64,000 nt of DNA, from contig JBNRMW010000019.1 of the NCBI GenBank assembly GCA_050309795.1, forward strand, positions 1 through 64,000. The letters run 5' to 3'. The notes beneath the pieces were generated by a model, which searched no databases, had not been told where the DNA came from, and saw only the letters and a list, made by a program, of their open reading frames with translations. Numbering within the stretch: the first letter of the stretch is position 1; each line of letters opens with the position of its first letter. Origin of the DNA: JBNRMW01 sp050309795 (lineage in GTDB: Bacteria; Bacillota_I; Bacilli_A; Erysipelotrichales; Erysipelotrichaceae). Made by a program: the position numbers and the translations under genes. Shown in pieces: positions 1-8,409 of the stretch.

Positions 1-127
1 AATTAGGTGGGCATATTTGGTGGTATAACAATGAGAGATTACACTCATCACTAGGGTACAAATCACCCGTCTCATATGCCCAATCAATGTAACTATAAAA
101 AATGTCCGTTAAAGTGTTGACATTCCA
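1..127 (+). mobile_element. Right end of an IS3-family insertion sequence (OrfB transposase C-terminus, partial)
   Basis: Reading frame 3 from position 3 to the stop at 90-92 gives the end of an IS3/IS150-type DDE transposase: W-W-Y-N-N-E-R-L-H-S-S-L-G-Y-K-S-P-V, the hallmark C-terminal motif of OrfB/integrase-core proteins. The element is cut by the window start. After the stop about 35 bases run to a CCA near 125-127, which suits the CA-ending terminal inverted repeat of this family, but the left end is outside the window so the exact boundary is inferred. The neighbouring broken gene begins right at this edge. Confidence 0.8.
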
Positions 128-519
128 TATAAAGCTCAGAGTAGTAACTTATGAGGATGGTTCTCATTATTATCAAGAAATTTATTTGGATGATGAATAT
201 ATAGTGCTGAAAGAATCAAAGTATTCTAATGTAGTATCTGTGATTCAATCAAATTTAAATACTAAAGAAATAGAGTTTATACTTGACTCTTTCAATAGTC
301 CGAGTCCAAAGCCAGACAATGAAAACGTCATATTTTTAGAAGTCTTTGCAAGACGATCCAAAGGTTTGGACATTTAAGGGAAGTTATCAAGGGAATACTA
401 AGATTAAAAATCAATCCATATCTTCAATATTAGCTGGATTTTCTGAACTTATAGCATGGGCAAATGTTGGCGCGGGAATTGTTACAAATATACAAAATAG
501 TATCGTTATTTTCAGGTGA
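128..519 (+). pseudogene. Truncated and frameshifted gene of unknown function next to the IS end
   Basis: An ATG-started frame runs 102-377, but its first codons lie inside the IS end, so the apparent start is probably artificial. The frame closes at 375-377. The +1 frame is open from 340 through the TGA at 517-519 and continues sensibly (L-Q-D-D-P-K-V-W-T-F-K-G-S-Y-Q-G-N...). Removing one T of the TTT at about 346-348 would join the two into one protein. I therefore read a gene that lost its N-terminus to the IS and later took an indel. No family was recognised; the C-terminal part has a short hydrophobic stretch. Confidence 0.55.
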
Positions 520-635
520 TGACAATTACTTATTATTACTCAGATTATTACTCAGACTCTACTCGGAGAAACTTGTTCAAAAAACACACTTATATTAAAG
601 AGTATATTTATGATTAACCGAAGGGAGATTAATGT

Positions 636-842
636 ATGAAAAAACACAGAGCATCTATTTTAGTAAACGCTCTAGTTATGATTGGTTTGGCTTTAGTTGG
701 CGGTTATTTAATGATTCTCGTTAATGAAAAGTTTGCTCAATTTCATGTGCGTTTTCTTCTGCATCTTACGATAGCTTTAATTGCGATTATATTAATTCGA
801 GGCCTTCGTCATCGATATTATTCAAAAACGAAGCACATTTAA
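636..842 (+). CDS. Small two-span membrane protein, unknown
   Basis: A 68-residue protein with a ribosome binding site (AAGGGAG) about 8 bases before the ATG. It has two hydrophobic segments (about residues 9-27 and 38-55) separated by a short polar loop with Phe/His/Arg, and a basic tail ending in Arg-His-Arg-Tyr-Tyr-Ser-Lys. This predicts a hairpin membrane protein with both ends on the cytoplasmic side. No family recognised. It stands alone between the broken gene at the window start and the minus-strand isomerase. Confidence 0.55.
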   Translation: MKKHRASILVNALVMIGLALVGGYLMILVNEKFAQFHVRFLLHLTIALIAIILIRGLRHRYYSKTKHI

Positions 843-906
843 CACCAAAATCATATTAAAACTTCAAGTAGCTAATTCAATAATCTATTCATCATGTTTA
901 AAATAA

Positions 907-942
907 AAATCATCAACAAAGGTTTTAACTTGTTGATGATTT
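907..942 (-). terminator. Rho-independent terminator, probably for the SIS-domain gene
   Basis: A perfect 13-bp inverted repeat (907-919 with 930-942, 10-base loop). On the minus strand it is followed by a T-rich run (ATTTTTATTTT). It lies just past the stop of the minus-strand isomerase and may also end the plus-strand small ORF. Confidence 0.65.
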
Positions 943-1008
943 CTGTCGATATATTTATCTTCTACTTAATTAGGGCAAAGAGCCTAACAGTCTTCGTTTT
1001 TCTTTGGT

Positions 1009-1965
1009 TTAAATGCGGGTCTTTACAGCTTCATTGAACCAGTCGTAGAGAGGTAGATTTGGATCGATCTCCATCTGATCTGCGATCTTAGCAATTATCG
1101 CATGTACAAAGCCTAAACCAGCTAAAACACCGGAAGCTGGTTGGAGTTTTAATAAGGTGGCTTTGGTTTCCTGAATGAATTGCTGAAGGGCATCATCAAA
1201 GGAGGATTGTTCCGAGGAAACATACAAAATCAAGGACTGCTCGGTAATCATCCGGTTAAACCCATGGCTGAACTCATCCACATCACAAAACACCGCTGGT
1301 TGTAAAGCGACTTCTAAATATTTGAGCGCGGCTTCTTCGCCAACACTACGTAATTCAGGCGATGTAATGATGAACAGATGGCTATATTCATTCGCATTAA
1401 TGGTTTCTACTTGTCTAAACCCCTCCTGGATAATGGCTTCTTGTAGTTGAACCTGTTGGCTCAACAGTTTTATGTATTTTGTTTGATCTTGTTTACTCAG
1501 AGCTAAGCCAAGTAGAACTAAGGAAAGAAAGGTCGTACTAACCCCAACCGTCTTCGCGTTACATGGTTCATCACCAATTAATAAATCCACCGCAAAATCA
1601 CAGGCCAGTGGAATAGCTGCTTGTGGATCTTGAGAAACGCCAATCTTAAGATGGTTTGGAAATTGTTGTAACGATTGTAACACGTTCAGTGATGTACCAG
1701 TTTGAGAAACGAAGACTAAAACCGCATCCTCTTTGGCTACAAAATGTTCGGTTGGACGATGGACAAAGACGTCAATATCCAAAATTGGTTTAAGAAAGGC
1801 TTGTGCCCCTAAGGAAGCATGGTTTGAAGAACCCGTTCCAACAAAATGAACTTCGGAAACAGATTTAATCTTTTGGGCAATCGCTGCAAATTGTGAATGT
1901 TGAAGTAATTCCTGTAAGGCCTTCGGTGATCTCAGTAAACTTTGTGTCATAATATTATCTTTCAT
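1009..1965 (-). CDS. SIS-domain sugar-phosphate isomerase/deaminase (AgaS/FrlB/GlmS-C type)
   Basis: About 318 residues, two sugar isomerase (SIS) domains in tandem as in the isomerase half of GlmS and in FrlB/AgaS proteins. The first domain shows the phosphate-binding G-T-G-S-S-N-H and V-S-Q-T-G-T-S loops; the second has G-E-E-A-A-L-K-Y-L-E and the D-E-F-S-H-G motif typical of amino-sugar or fructosamine isomerases/deaminases. No glutaminase domain is present, so it is not a full GlmS. A longer frame begins at a GTG (1980), but that GTG sits in the Shine-Dalgarno GGGAGG, so the ATG at 1965 is the start. Substrate cannot be told from sequence; no sugar transporter adjoins it. Confidence 0.8.
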   Translation of the reverse strand: MKDNIMTQSLLRSPKALQELLQHSQFAAIAQKIKSVSEVHFVGTGSSNHASLGAQAFLKPILDIDVFVHRPTEHFVAKEDAVLVFVSQTGTSLNVLQSLQQFPNHLKIGVSQDPQAAIPLACDFAVDLLIGDEPCNAKTVGVSTTFLSLVLLGLALSKQDQTKYIKLLSQQVQLQEAIIQEGFRQVETINANEYSHLFIITSPELRSVGEEAALKYLEVALQPAVFCDVDEFSHGFNRMITEQSLILYVSSEQSSFDDALQQFIQETKATLLKLQPASGVLAGLGFVHAIIAKIADQMEIDPNLPLYDWFNEAVKTRI

Positions 1966-2034
1966 ATCTAATCCTCCCACCTGAATATCTTACCATAAAG
2001 AAGCATGATAAGCGCGATTTCCTATGATTTAAAA

Positions 2035-2040
2035 TATAAT
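2035..2040 (+). promoter_or_regulatory. -10 box for the SAP-domain gene
   Basis: TATAAT in an A-rich stretch 18 bases before the ATG at 2058, with AGAGGT as ribosome binding site between. It lies in the short space between two divergent genes. No convincing -35 box was seen. Confidence 0.45.
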
Positions 2041-2057
2041 AAAAAAGAGGTACGTTT

Positions 2058-2600
2058 ATGAAAAAAGTAAAATCCAAAGTCTATCAAGACTACCCTGAAC
2101 ACCCCTATATCTCGCCTAAACGAGATTTAGAAGCATGGGAAAATTACCCTGAAAAGTTTCCGTATTCAAAAGTGGAGAAGCGCCAAATGCAACGACTTGA
2201 AGAAGATTTACTACCAGGAGACATCATTATGCTTTGGCGAATTGGTTTCGATAATTTCACCAATGAATCCACCATTCCGGACTATTTCGAATATCGCTAT
2301 GGTGTCGAGGCTGATGAAAGTAAACAACGATTAGTTGACGGCGAGTACATGTTTGTTGGCTCCGTCATGGATAGTTTAGAGCTTCAAAATGCTCCAACCT
2401 TAAAACGTCTACTAAAAGAAGCTGGTCTTCCTCAATCAGGAAAGAAAGCGGACCTGTTGAAACGCGTGCTTGCGGGTATTGATGAACAAACGCTAGCCGA
2501 AAAAATTCCAACTAGGCGCTATGTGATTACCGATACTGGGCGACAACTACTAGAGAAGTATGGCGACATCATCCTCCGCCATGGACCGAAATCGATGTAA
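2058..2600 (+). CDS. SAP-domain protein of unknown role
   Basis: A 180-residue, charged, soluble protein. Residues about 113-137 (T-L-K-R-L-L-K-E-A-G-L-P-Q-S-G-K-K-A-D-L-L-K-R-V-L) form a SAP-type helix-extension-helix motif, a fold known for DNA binding in nuclear and phage proteins; the spacing of Leu, Gly and Lys fits well. The N-terminal half is rich in Tyr, Pro and Glu and carries a D-I-I-M-L-W-R-I segment; I recognise no family there. The function is unknown; nucleic-acid binding is an inference from the motif. It converges on the CofE-like gene and shares its terminator. Confidence 0.65.
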   Translation: MKKVKSKVYQDYPEHPYISPKRDLEAWENYPEKFPYSKVEKRQMQRLEEDLLPGDIIMLWRIGFDNFTNESTIPDYFEYRYGVEADESKQRLVDGEYMFVGSVMDSLELQNAPTLKRLLKEAGLPQSGKKADLLKRVLAGIDEQTLAEKIPTRRYVITDTGRQLLEKYGDIILRHGPKSM

Positions 2601-2624
2601 AAAAACGGCTTAGCCGTTTTTTAG
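2599..2624. terminator. Bidirectional terminator between convergent genes
   Basis: AAAAAACGGC paired with GCCGTTTTTT around a 3-base loop (2600-2609 with 2613-2622). It gives a U-run on both strands, suiting the SAP gene (plus) and the CofE-like gene (minus), whose stop codon lies within it. Confidence 0.8.
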
Positions 2625-3814
2625 TTTTCTGCATAGCTATCAAAATAACCTTGAATGTACACAATAGGGGTTCCCTTATCACCTGAACCCGAGGTTAAAT
2701 CTGCTAAAGAACCAAGTAAATCGGTGATTTGGCGAGGGGTTGTCCCAACAGCCGCATCGCTCTCATCTTTGATTTCCTTATGTTTGAGTCGTTCTTTAAT
2801 GGCTACTTCCTGTTCTTGTTTATTAAGGTTTTTAAACTCATTGTCTGCTATATATTTTAGTTTTAATTCTTCCGGTGTTCCTTTTAAACCAGGGGTATAG
2901 GCTGGTGAAACAACAGGATCCGCCAGTTCCCAAATTCGGCCAACGGGATCTTTGAACGCCCCATCGCCATAAATCATGACTTCAATGTGTTTATTGGTTT
3001 TTTCATAAAGTTTTTGAGCCAACTGATCCACAAAAGGTTGACAGTCGCGAGGGAAGAGTTTAATTTCCGTATCACTGGCTTTGTTAGATCCGAGTAAACC
3101 ATATTCCGGGTTATACCCATGTTGGTCATTCACTTCATTAAGAAGGTCGTCCAGACCTAAAATCAACTCGCCGCCATTTTCTTGTAAAATTTGTTTCGAT
3201 TGATGGCGGGTGTGGATGTCACAAGTTAAAACAACTTTGCTATAATTCAAGATTTCTCGCACATCGTTAGCAAAAACAAAGGTGCTTTTCGCGCCATGTT
3301 GTTCGACGATGTTTTTATAAAGTTCAATATAGTCCATGCCCGTAAAAGGGTGTTTGGATTTACCGAAAGTCGCAGCAAATGTTTGTTCGTCAAAAACCGC
3401 CTGCCAAGGATTAATATGTTTCTCAAATAAGAGATGGCTTGGAAACAAATGGTTACCGACCTCATCCGCTGGATAGGATAATTGAATAATTACTTCGTCC
3501 ACGGCTAAAGCAATACCAGCAAGCAAGCTCGCGAAGCGATTGCGGGATAAAATCGGAAACGTTAAAGCGATGGTCTTGTGCCCGTTCAATTTTTTTCTTA
3601 AATCTTTTTCAATATCATAGATCGTGGCATAGTTGTCTTGGGTCCGAGCAACAATCGATTCCGTTATCGCTAAGACATCGCGGTCGCGAAGTTCAAAGTT
3701 TGCCTCTTGGCTCGCTTGAATTAAAATATCGGGTAATAGGTCGACTAGGTCATCATTTTTTGAAAATATCGGGGTTCGCACACCCCAAGCAACGGTTCCT
3801 ACTGATCGGGTCAT
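2621..3814 (-). CDS. CofE-like (coenzyme F420-0:gamma-glutamyl ligase family) protein
   Basis: About 397 residues resembling the F420-0:L-glutamate ligase superfamily (COG1478). The N-terminal region holds the family-type stretch R-D-R-D-V-L-A-I-T-E-S-I-V-A-R and the later S-R-N-R-F segment; a C-terminal part has G-D-G-A-F-K-D-P-V-G-R-I-W-E-L-A-D-P. True CofE adds glutamates to F420, but no other F420 gene is in the window, so the substrate here is unknown and a different acid:amine ligation is likely. The longer frame to 3850 lacks a ribosome site; AAGGAAG sits properly before the ATG at 3814. Confidence 0.65.
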   Translation of the reverse strand: MTRSVGTVAWGVRTPIFSKNDDLVDLLPDILIQASQEANFELRDRDVLAITESIVARTQDNYATIYDIEKDLRKKLNGHKTIALTFPILSRNRFASLLAGIALAVDEVIIQLSYPADEVGNHLFPSHLLFEKHINPWQAVFDEQTFAATFGKSKHPFTGMDYIELYKNIVEQHGAKSTFVFANDVREILNYSKVVLTCDIHTRHQSKQILQENGGELILGLDDLLNEVNDQHGYNPEYGLLGSNKASDTEIKLFPRDCQPFVDQLAQKLYEKTNKHIEVMIYGDGAFKDPVGRIWELADPVVSPAYTPGLKGTPEELKLKYIADNEFKNLNKQEQEVAIKERLKHKEIKDESDAAVGTTPRQITDLLGSLADLTSGSGDKGTPIVYIQGYFDSYAEN

Positions 3815-3930
3815 GAGCATCTTCCTTTCAATGCATGGATACTTTACCATACTTGCGATTTAATGTCATTTAATCCAGACGAATAAAAGGGGATTGTTTC
3901 CGTTATAATATAGAGCAAAGGGGTGAAGGT

Positions 3931-5727
3931 ATGTTAAAAAGAAATGAAGTACCTGTTTCCGAAACTTGGGATTTAACCACCTTGTTTAAAACGGAAGCAG
4001 ATTATGAACAACAATTAGAGAAAGGACAACAACTCGCGGACCAGTTTGTCCATACCTATCAAGGCCAACTAAACACAGCGGAAAAAATTAATACAGCCAT
4101 CAACGATTACCAAGGCTTTTTACAAACGATTCAATTAGCAGGGACCTATGTGAGTCTGAACTCAAGTACGGACTTAAACGATCCTAGAAACCTTGAACGA
4201 CAAGGACACTTTAGTCAATTAGCCGCTAACATATCGGCTCAAATGTCCTTTTTTATGAGTGAACTTTTACAAGTTGAGGAATCAATCCTTAAAGAAGTGC
4301 CAAATCTGAATCCAGAACATGAAAAATTCATTAAGGACTTGTTGAAAGATAAGAAACACTATTTACATCCGGAAACAGAAAAAGCTTTAGCGTCACTTTC
4401 GAATGTTCTCAATGCGGCTCCAAACTTGTACAATACCATCAAACTTGGCGACATGGATTTTGGAACGTTTAAAGCCAAGGGAAAAGACTATCCATTATCT
4501 TTTGTGCTGTTTGAAAACGAATACGATTACGAACTCGACCACGAGATTCGCCATCAAGCCCACCAAAAGTTTGCTGAAGTTCTCGCGAGGTATGAAAAAA
4601 CCACGGCCACGAATTACTTAACTCATGTGCGCATGGAAAAGACCATGTCCCAACTACGGGGCTTTGATTCGGTCTTAGACTATTTATTAGACAAACAAGA
4701 TGTTTCCCGCGATTTGTATGACCGCCAAATTGATGTCATTATGGAAAAATTTGCGCCGGTGGCTCGAAAGTATGCCAAAATCTTAAAAGATATCCACGGA
4801 CTAGATGAAATGACGTTCATGGATTTAAAACTAGTCGTTGATCCGGATTTTGAACCTGAAATCACAATTGACGAATCCAAACAATATTTAGTACGCGGCT
4901 TAGAAATGTTAGGTGAGGACTATGTCGACATGATTGAGCGCGCCTATGACGAGCGTTGGATTGACTTTGTTCAAAACCAAGGAAAATCAACCGGAGCGTT
5001 TTGTTCAAGTCCCTATGGTGCTCATCCGTTCATCTTGATTTCTTGGACCTCACGGATGCGGGAAGTCTTTGTGATGGCCCATGAACTCGGTCATGCGGGT
5101 CACTTCTATTTAGCGCACCAACATCAGAATCTATATAATTCTCGTCCATCCATGTATTTTGTGGAAGCTCCGAGTACCATGAACGAATTAATCATGGCCA
5201 ATCAACTGTTGAAGGAAACTCAAGATCCGCGCATGCAACGTTGGATTTATTCCACCCTTATTGCCCGCACCTATTATCACAATTTTGTGACCCATTTACT
5301 GGAAGCTCATTGGCAGCGCAAGGTATACCGTTTGGTCGACGAAAATCGAAGCTTTAACGCTAATCAACTTCACCAAATGATGAAAGAAACCTATGAAGAA
5401 TTTTGGGGTGACGAAGTCGTTATGAACGATGTCGCTAAATACACCTGGATGCGGCAACCTCATTATTACCGTGGTCTCTATCCATATACGTATTCAGCAG
5501 GACTAACCATCGCTACCAGTGTCGCCAAACGGATAAAAAAGGAAGGTCAACCAGCTATTGACGATTGGTTAACAGTTCTTAAAACGGGTGGTCGTCTAAC
5601 TCCAGTAGAATTAGCAGCTTTGGCGAAAGTCGATATCACTACCGACCAACCATTGCTTGAAACCATCGACTATCTAAGCTATATCGTGGATGAAATCGAA
5701 CGTTTAACAGACGTCTTAAATGGGTAA
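3931..5727 (+). CDS. pepF: Oligoendopeptidase F, M3 family zinc metallopeptidase
   Basis: 598 residues, the usual length of PepF. The thermolysin-type zinc site H-E-L-G-H is at residues 384-388 with the downstream E-A-P-S-T-M-N-E that supplies the third ligand, and the conserved H-Y-Y-R-G-L-Y-P-Y-T-Y substrate-binding block near residue 510-520. It is cytoplasmic (no signal peptide) and cuts peptides of roughly 7-17 residues, serving peptide recycling or nutrition. A TATAAT at 3904-3909 and a strong AAGGGGTGAAGG lie upstream. The phosphatase gene follows, its frame overlapping the stop codon, suggesting one transcript. Confidence 0.93.
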   Translation: MLKRNEVPVSETWDLTTLFKTEADYEQQLEKGQQLADQFVHTYQGQLNTAEKINTAINDYQGFLQTIQLAGTYVSLNSSTDLNDPRNLERQGHFSQLAANISAQMSFFMSELLQVEESILKEVPNLNPEHEKFIKDLLKDKKHYLHPETEKALASLSNVLNAAPNLYNTIKLGDMDFGTFKAKGKDYPLSFVLFENEYDYELDHEIRHQAHQKFAEVLARYEKTTATNYLTHVRMEKTMSQLRGFDSVLDYLLDKQDVSRDLYDRQIDVIMEKFAPVARKYAKILKDIHGLDEMTFMDLKLVVDPDFEPEITIDESKQYLVRGLEMLGEDYVDMIERAYDERWIDFVQNQGKSTGAFCSSPYGAHPFILISWTSRMREVFVMAHELGHAGHFYLAHQHQNLYNSRPSMYFVEAPSTMNELIMANQLLKETQDPRMQRWIYSTLIARTYYHNFVTHLLEAHWQRKVYRLVDENRSFNANQLHQMMKETYEEFWGDEVVMNDVAKYTWMRQPHYYRGLYPYTYSAGLTIATSVAKRIKKEGQPAIDDWLTVLKTGGRLTPVELAALAKVDITTDQPLLETIDYLSYIVDEIERLTDVLNG

Positions 5728-5737
5728 AGGTCAAAAG

Positions 5738-6334
5738 ATGCGTAAATTGTGTTTAATTCGTCATGGACAAACGCTATTCAATGTCCGTAAAAAAACGCAG
5801 GGTTGGTGCGATTCACCATGGACCCCCTTAGGGATTCAACAAGCTCAACAAGCTCGAGCTTATTTTGAAAGTCAAAATATAGTGTTTGATGGAGTGTATT
5901 CTTCGACTTCAGAGCGTTGTTGTGATACCACAGAATTATTAGTCGATCAACCCTATACGCGTTTAAAAGGCTTAAAAGAATGGCATTTTGGCCTTTTAGA
6001 AGGGGAGCCAGAAGACTTACAACAATCCCGCAACCCGTGGTCGGGAACCATTGAAAACACCCATGGTGATTTCTTTGTGCGCTATGGTGGAGAAACCGAT
6101 ATTGACGTTCAAAACCGGATGGATCAAACCATTCAAGAAATCATATCAAACAACCATCAACGGACCTTCTGCGTGAGCCATGCGGGGGCGATGTGGACCT
6201 TCTTTCTGAAACGCATTTCCTCTGAGGAATTAAGTGGGGAGCGTTTTGGTAATTGTAGTATTTTAGAATACGACATTAACAAGCATAACCAACTCCATTT
6301 TGTAAAACTCATTGATGTTGCGAAAGAAGTTTAG
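5738..6334 (+). CDS. Histidine phosphatase family protein (phosphoglycerate-mutase like)
   Basis: About 198 residues. The N-terminal L-I-R-H-G-Q-T motif gives the phosphorylated His and Arg; the second catalytic His is in C-V-S-H-A-G-A near residue 146. S-S-T-S-E-R-C-C-D-T-T-E matches the usual S-D-L-x-R-A-x-x-T-A block, changed in detail. The family includes cofactor-dependent mutases and many small phosphatases; the short length and variable middle favour a phosphatase of unknown substrate. An upstream in-frame ATG (5720) overlaps the pepF stop, but TAAAGG is well placed for 5738. Confidence 0.8.
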   Translation: MRKLCLIRHGQTLFNVRKKTQGWCDSPWTPLGIQQAQQARAYFESQNIVFDGVYSSTSERCCDTTELLVDQPYTRLKGLKEWHFGLLEGEPEDLQQSRNPWSGTIENTHGDFFVRYGGETDIDVQNRMDQTIQEIISNNHQRTFCVSHAGAMWTFFLKRISSEELSGERFGNCSILEYDINKHNQLHFVKLIDVAKEV

Positions 6335-6338
6335 AAAA

Positions 6339-7199
6339 ATGTCTGATCAATCCTTTGATAACACACCAATCAAGTTGATTGCTAGTGATTTAGATGGGAC
6401 ATTGCTCAATCGTTTTCATAGCACTGATCCGTTTATTTTAAAAACTATCGATCTTGTTTTAGAACAAAATATTCATTTTGTGCTGGCGACTGGTCGGGCG
6501 ATGCAAGGTAAGGAGTATGAGATGAACTTTGGGTCGCGAGAAATCTATATTATTTGTAACAATGGGGCTTTACTGATGAATCACCGACAAGAGGTGTTGT
6601 ACAAACAAGCCATTCCTAGGTCATTTATCCAAAAGACTTTGGATAAATTTCCAGATCTGGCCTTTGATTTTATTGGCGTTAAAGAAACGTGGGTCAATAC
6701 CTCGAAAACCACCTATCTCAAGGGATTTGAGGCAGAGAAAAATATCATTAGTAAAAGAGTTTTAAAAATGGCTCATAAATATTTACGTAAACGTCATTTT
6801 GATACGCCATCCTCAACCATTTTAGAACAAGAAATTATCAAGATTAATTGTCGGATTCACGATTCCCAATTATTAGCACGATTTAAGCAACACTTAAAAG
6901 AGAGTCCGGAAGTGGTCAATCTACCCTTTGCGGAAGGTCTTTTTGAGCTAACAGAGCAATCCGTGAATAAAGCAGCTGCTTTACATCGCTTGTGCGCAAT
7001 TTTAAAAGTTGATAAAAACCACGTCGTGGTCTTTGGTGATGGGGGCAATGATTTAGAATTACTGGAACAATTCCCCCATTCCTATGCGCCAAAAAACGCG
7101 AGTTATGAAGCAAAAGTACGAGCTAAAAAGGTCATTGGTAGTAACACATTGTACAGTGTTCCTCGAAAAATTCGACAATTATTGCGCCAGCAAGACTAA
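6339..7199 (+). CDS. Cof-type HAD-superfamily hydrolase
   Basis: About 286 residues of the HAD IIB (Cof) subfamily. Motif I is D-L-D-G-T-L-L, motif II S/T is in L-A-T-G-R, and motif IV is G-D-G-G-N-D-L-E-L-L, all in expected order around a C2B cap. Such enzymes remove phosphate from sugar phosphates, pyridoxal phosphate or flavin precursors; the substrate cannot be named. The frame extends to a TTG at 6312 inside the upstream gene, but GAAAGAAG precedes the ATG at 6339. It converges with and overlaps by 4 bases the MFS gene, with no visible terminator between them. Confidence 0.85.
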   Translation: MSDQSFDNTPIKLIASDLDGTLLNRFHSTDPFILKTIDLVLEQNIHFVLATGRAMQGKEYEMNFGSREIYIICNNGALLMNHRQEVLYKQAIPRSFIQKTLDKFPDLAFDFIGVKETWVNTSKTTYLKGFEAEKNIISKRVLKMAHKYLRKRHFDTPSSTILEQEIIKINCRIHDSQLLARFKQHLKESPEVVNLPFAEGLFELTEQSVNKAAALHRLCAILKVDKNHVVVFGDGGNDLELLEQFPHSYAPKNASYEAKVRAKKVIGSNTLYSVPRKIRQLLRQQD

Positions 7200-8377
7200 T
7201 GATTAGGTCGATTGTTTCGGCGTAAATTTGCGAATAAAATTAAAGAAAAAATAGCGGTTGCGATCACAAAAGGCAATAGCGGTCTAATTTCGTAAGCAAA
7301 ACCAGCCATTAACGAACCCATAACACTACCAAGCATCTTAACCGCATTATAAAATCCCATGGCTAGATTGGAATCTTCTTGATTTTCATAGATCGAGCTC
7401 ACCGTATTTTGTTGAATGGGTAAAATCATCGCGTTCATTGTATAGTAAACAAAACTAACGGTTACAAAAAGTTGGGGGTTGCGGACAAACAACATCATAC
7501 TAGAAGCAAAGGTCAAGAGGACATAAAAAATCCGATTGACTTTTTTTATGTCAAAGGTATTTAACAAACGAATCGTCACAAAGCTATTAATGAGTAACGA
7601 GAGAACACCAATCAATGCTTTAATATACCCATTAATTTTTGGTGGGAAGTCAAAGACATCCTTAATATAATAGTTAAAGCTACTATCGAAAAGGGTCGCA
7701 GCCATCCAAGAAAAGAAGATGACTATAAAAACAAAGGTCGCGTAGCGATGTAATATTTGTTTAGCTTGACCAAAGATTCTAAATGGATTCAGGTCCCCCA
7801 GCTTTAAGGGTTGTGGGGAAAGGGGTTGCTCCGAATGATTAAAGACTAAATAAAACACCACACCCACCACCATCATCCAGACGGTTTGAAAAACAAAAAC
7901 AAAATAAATAGAAATCTCCGCCAGCAAACCGCCCATTAAATAGCCCATCGAAGAAGCAATTGCCATGATAATGGAAACAATCGTGATATTGCGCATCCGT
8001 TCTTCCTTCGAGCTAATCGCAATTAAGTAGTTAATTGGTAAAATTGAAAAAGCACTCGCAAACACCCCAGCTAGACCACGAGCAACCACGATTTGAAACA
8101 CGGTCGTCGCGCTGCCAAACAGCAGTTGAGCAATCCCATAGCCGGTACTGGTGAGTAATAATAACCAAGAAATCTTAAACTTGGATGTTAAAGACCCCCA
8201 AGTCAAGGAAGTACTAAAATTAAAAAAAGCCATGGCGGCGTAAGCTAAGCCAAAAACGAAATCACCCAAGTTCAAGGATTGCAAAAAAGCTGGAGTTACT
8301 GGATGGGCTAGATTGATGCCAATATTGGACAAGACAATCGTGATAAAGAAAAAGCGTAGACGTTGTTTTTGATTCAT
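7196..8377 (-). CDS. Major facilitator superfamily transporter
   Basis: 393 residues with about 12 hydrophobic segments, typical of MFS_1 drug or metabolite transporters. The loop between segments 2 and 3 (W-G-S-L-T-S-K-F-K-I) stands where the G-x-x-x-D-R/K-x-G-R signature lies, in degenerate form. A cytoplasmic loop around residues 185-200 splits two six-helix halves. Substrate unknown; efflux is likely. It follows the ABC exporter pair on the same strand after a 32-base gap that carries its own extended -10 promoter. Confidence 0.8.
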   Translation of the reverse strand: MNQKQRLRFFFITIVLSNIGINLAHPVTPAFLQSLNLGDFVFGLAYAAMAFFNFSTSLTWGSLTSKFKISWLLLLTSTGYGIAQLLFGSATTVFQIVVARGLAGVFASAFSILPINYLIAISSKEERMRNITIVSIIMAIASSMGYLMGGLLAEISIYFVFVFQTVWMMVVGVVFYLVFNHSEQPLSPQPLKLGDLNPFRIFGQAKQILHRYATFVFIVIFFSWMAATLFDSSFNYYIKDVFDFPPKINGYIKALIGVLSLLINSFVTIRLLNTFDIKKVNRIFYVLLTFASSMMLFVRNPQLFVTVSFVYYTMNAMILPIQQNTVSSIYENQEDSNLAMGFYNAVKMLGSVMGSLMAGFAYEIRPLLPFVIATAIFSLILFANLRRNNRPNH

Positions 8378-8384
8378 AACGACT

Positions 8385-8390
8385 ATTATA
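8385..8390 (-). promoter_or_regulatory. Extended -10 promoter of the MFS gene, nearly leaderless
   Basis: On the minus strand the sequence TGC-TATAAT lies 7 bases before the ATG at 8377, so transcription would start at or one base before the start codon. TGnTATAAT is the extended -10 consensus, which can work without a -35 box, and no -35 box is seen. No Shine-Dalgarno sequence lies between. Confidence 0.5.
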
Positions 8391-8409
8391 GCATGTCTAG
8401 GTTCAGGTA

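Noticed and set aside
2655..2900. Plus-strand open frame antisense to the CofE-like gene
   Set aside because: It lies fully inside a well-supported gene in the opposite strand, lacks a ribosome site and has no family features; treated as a shadow.
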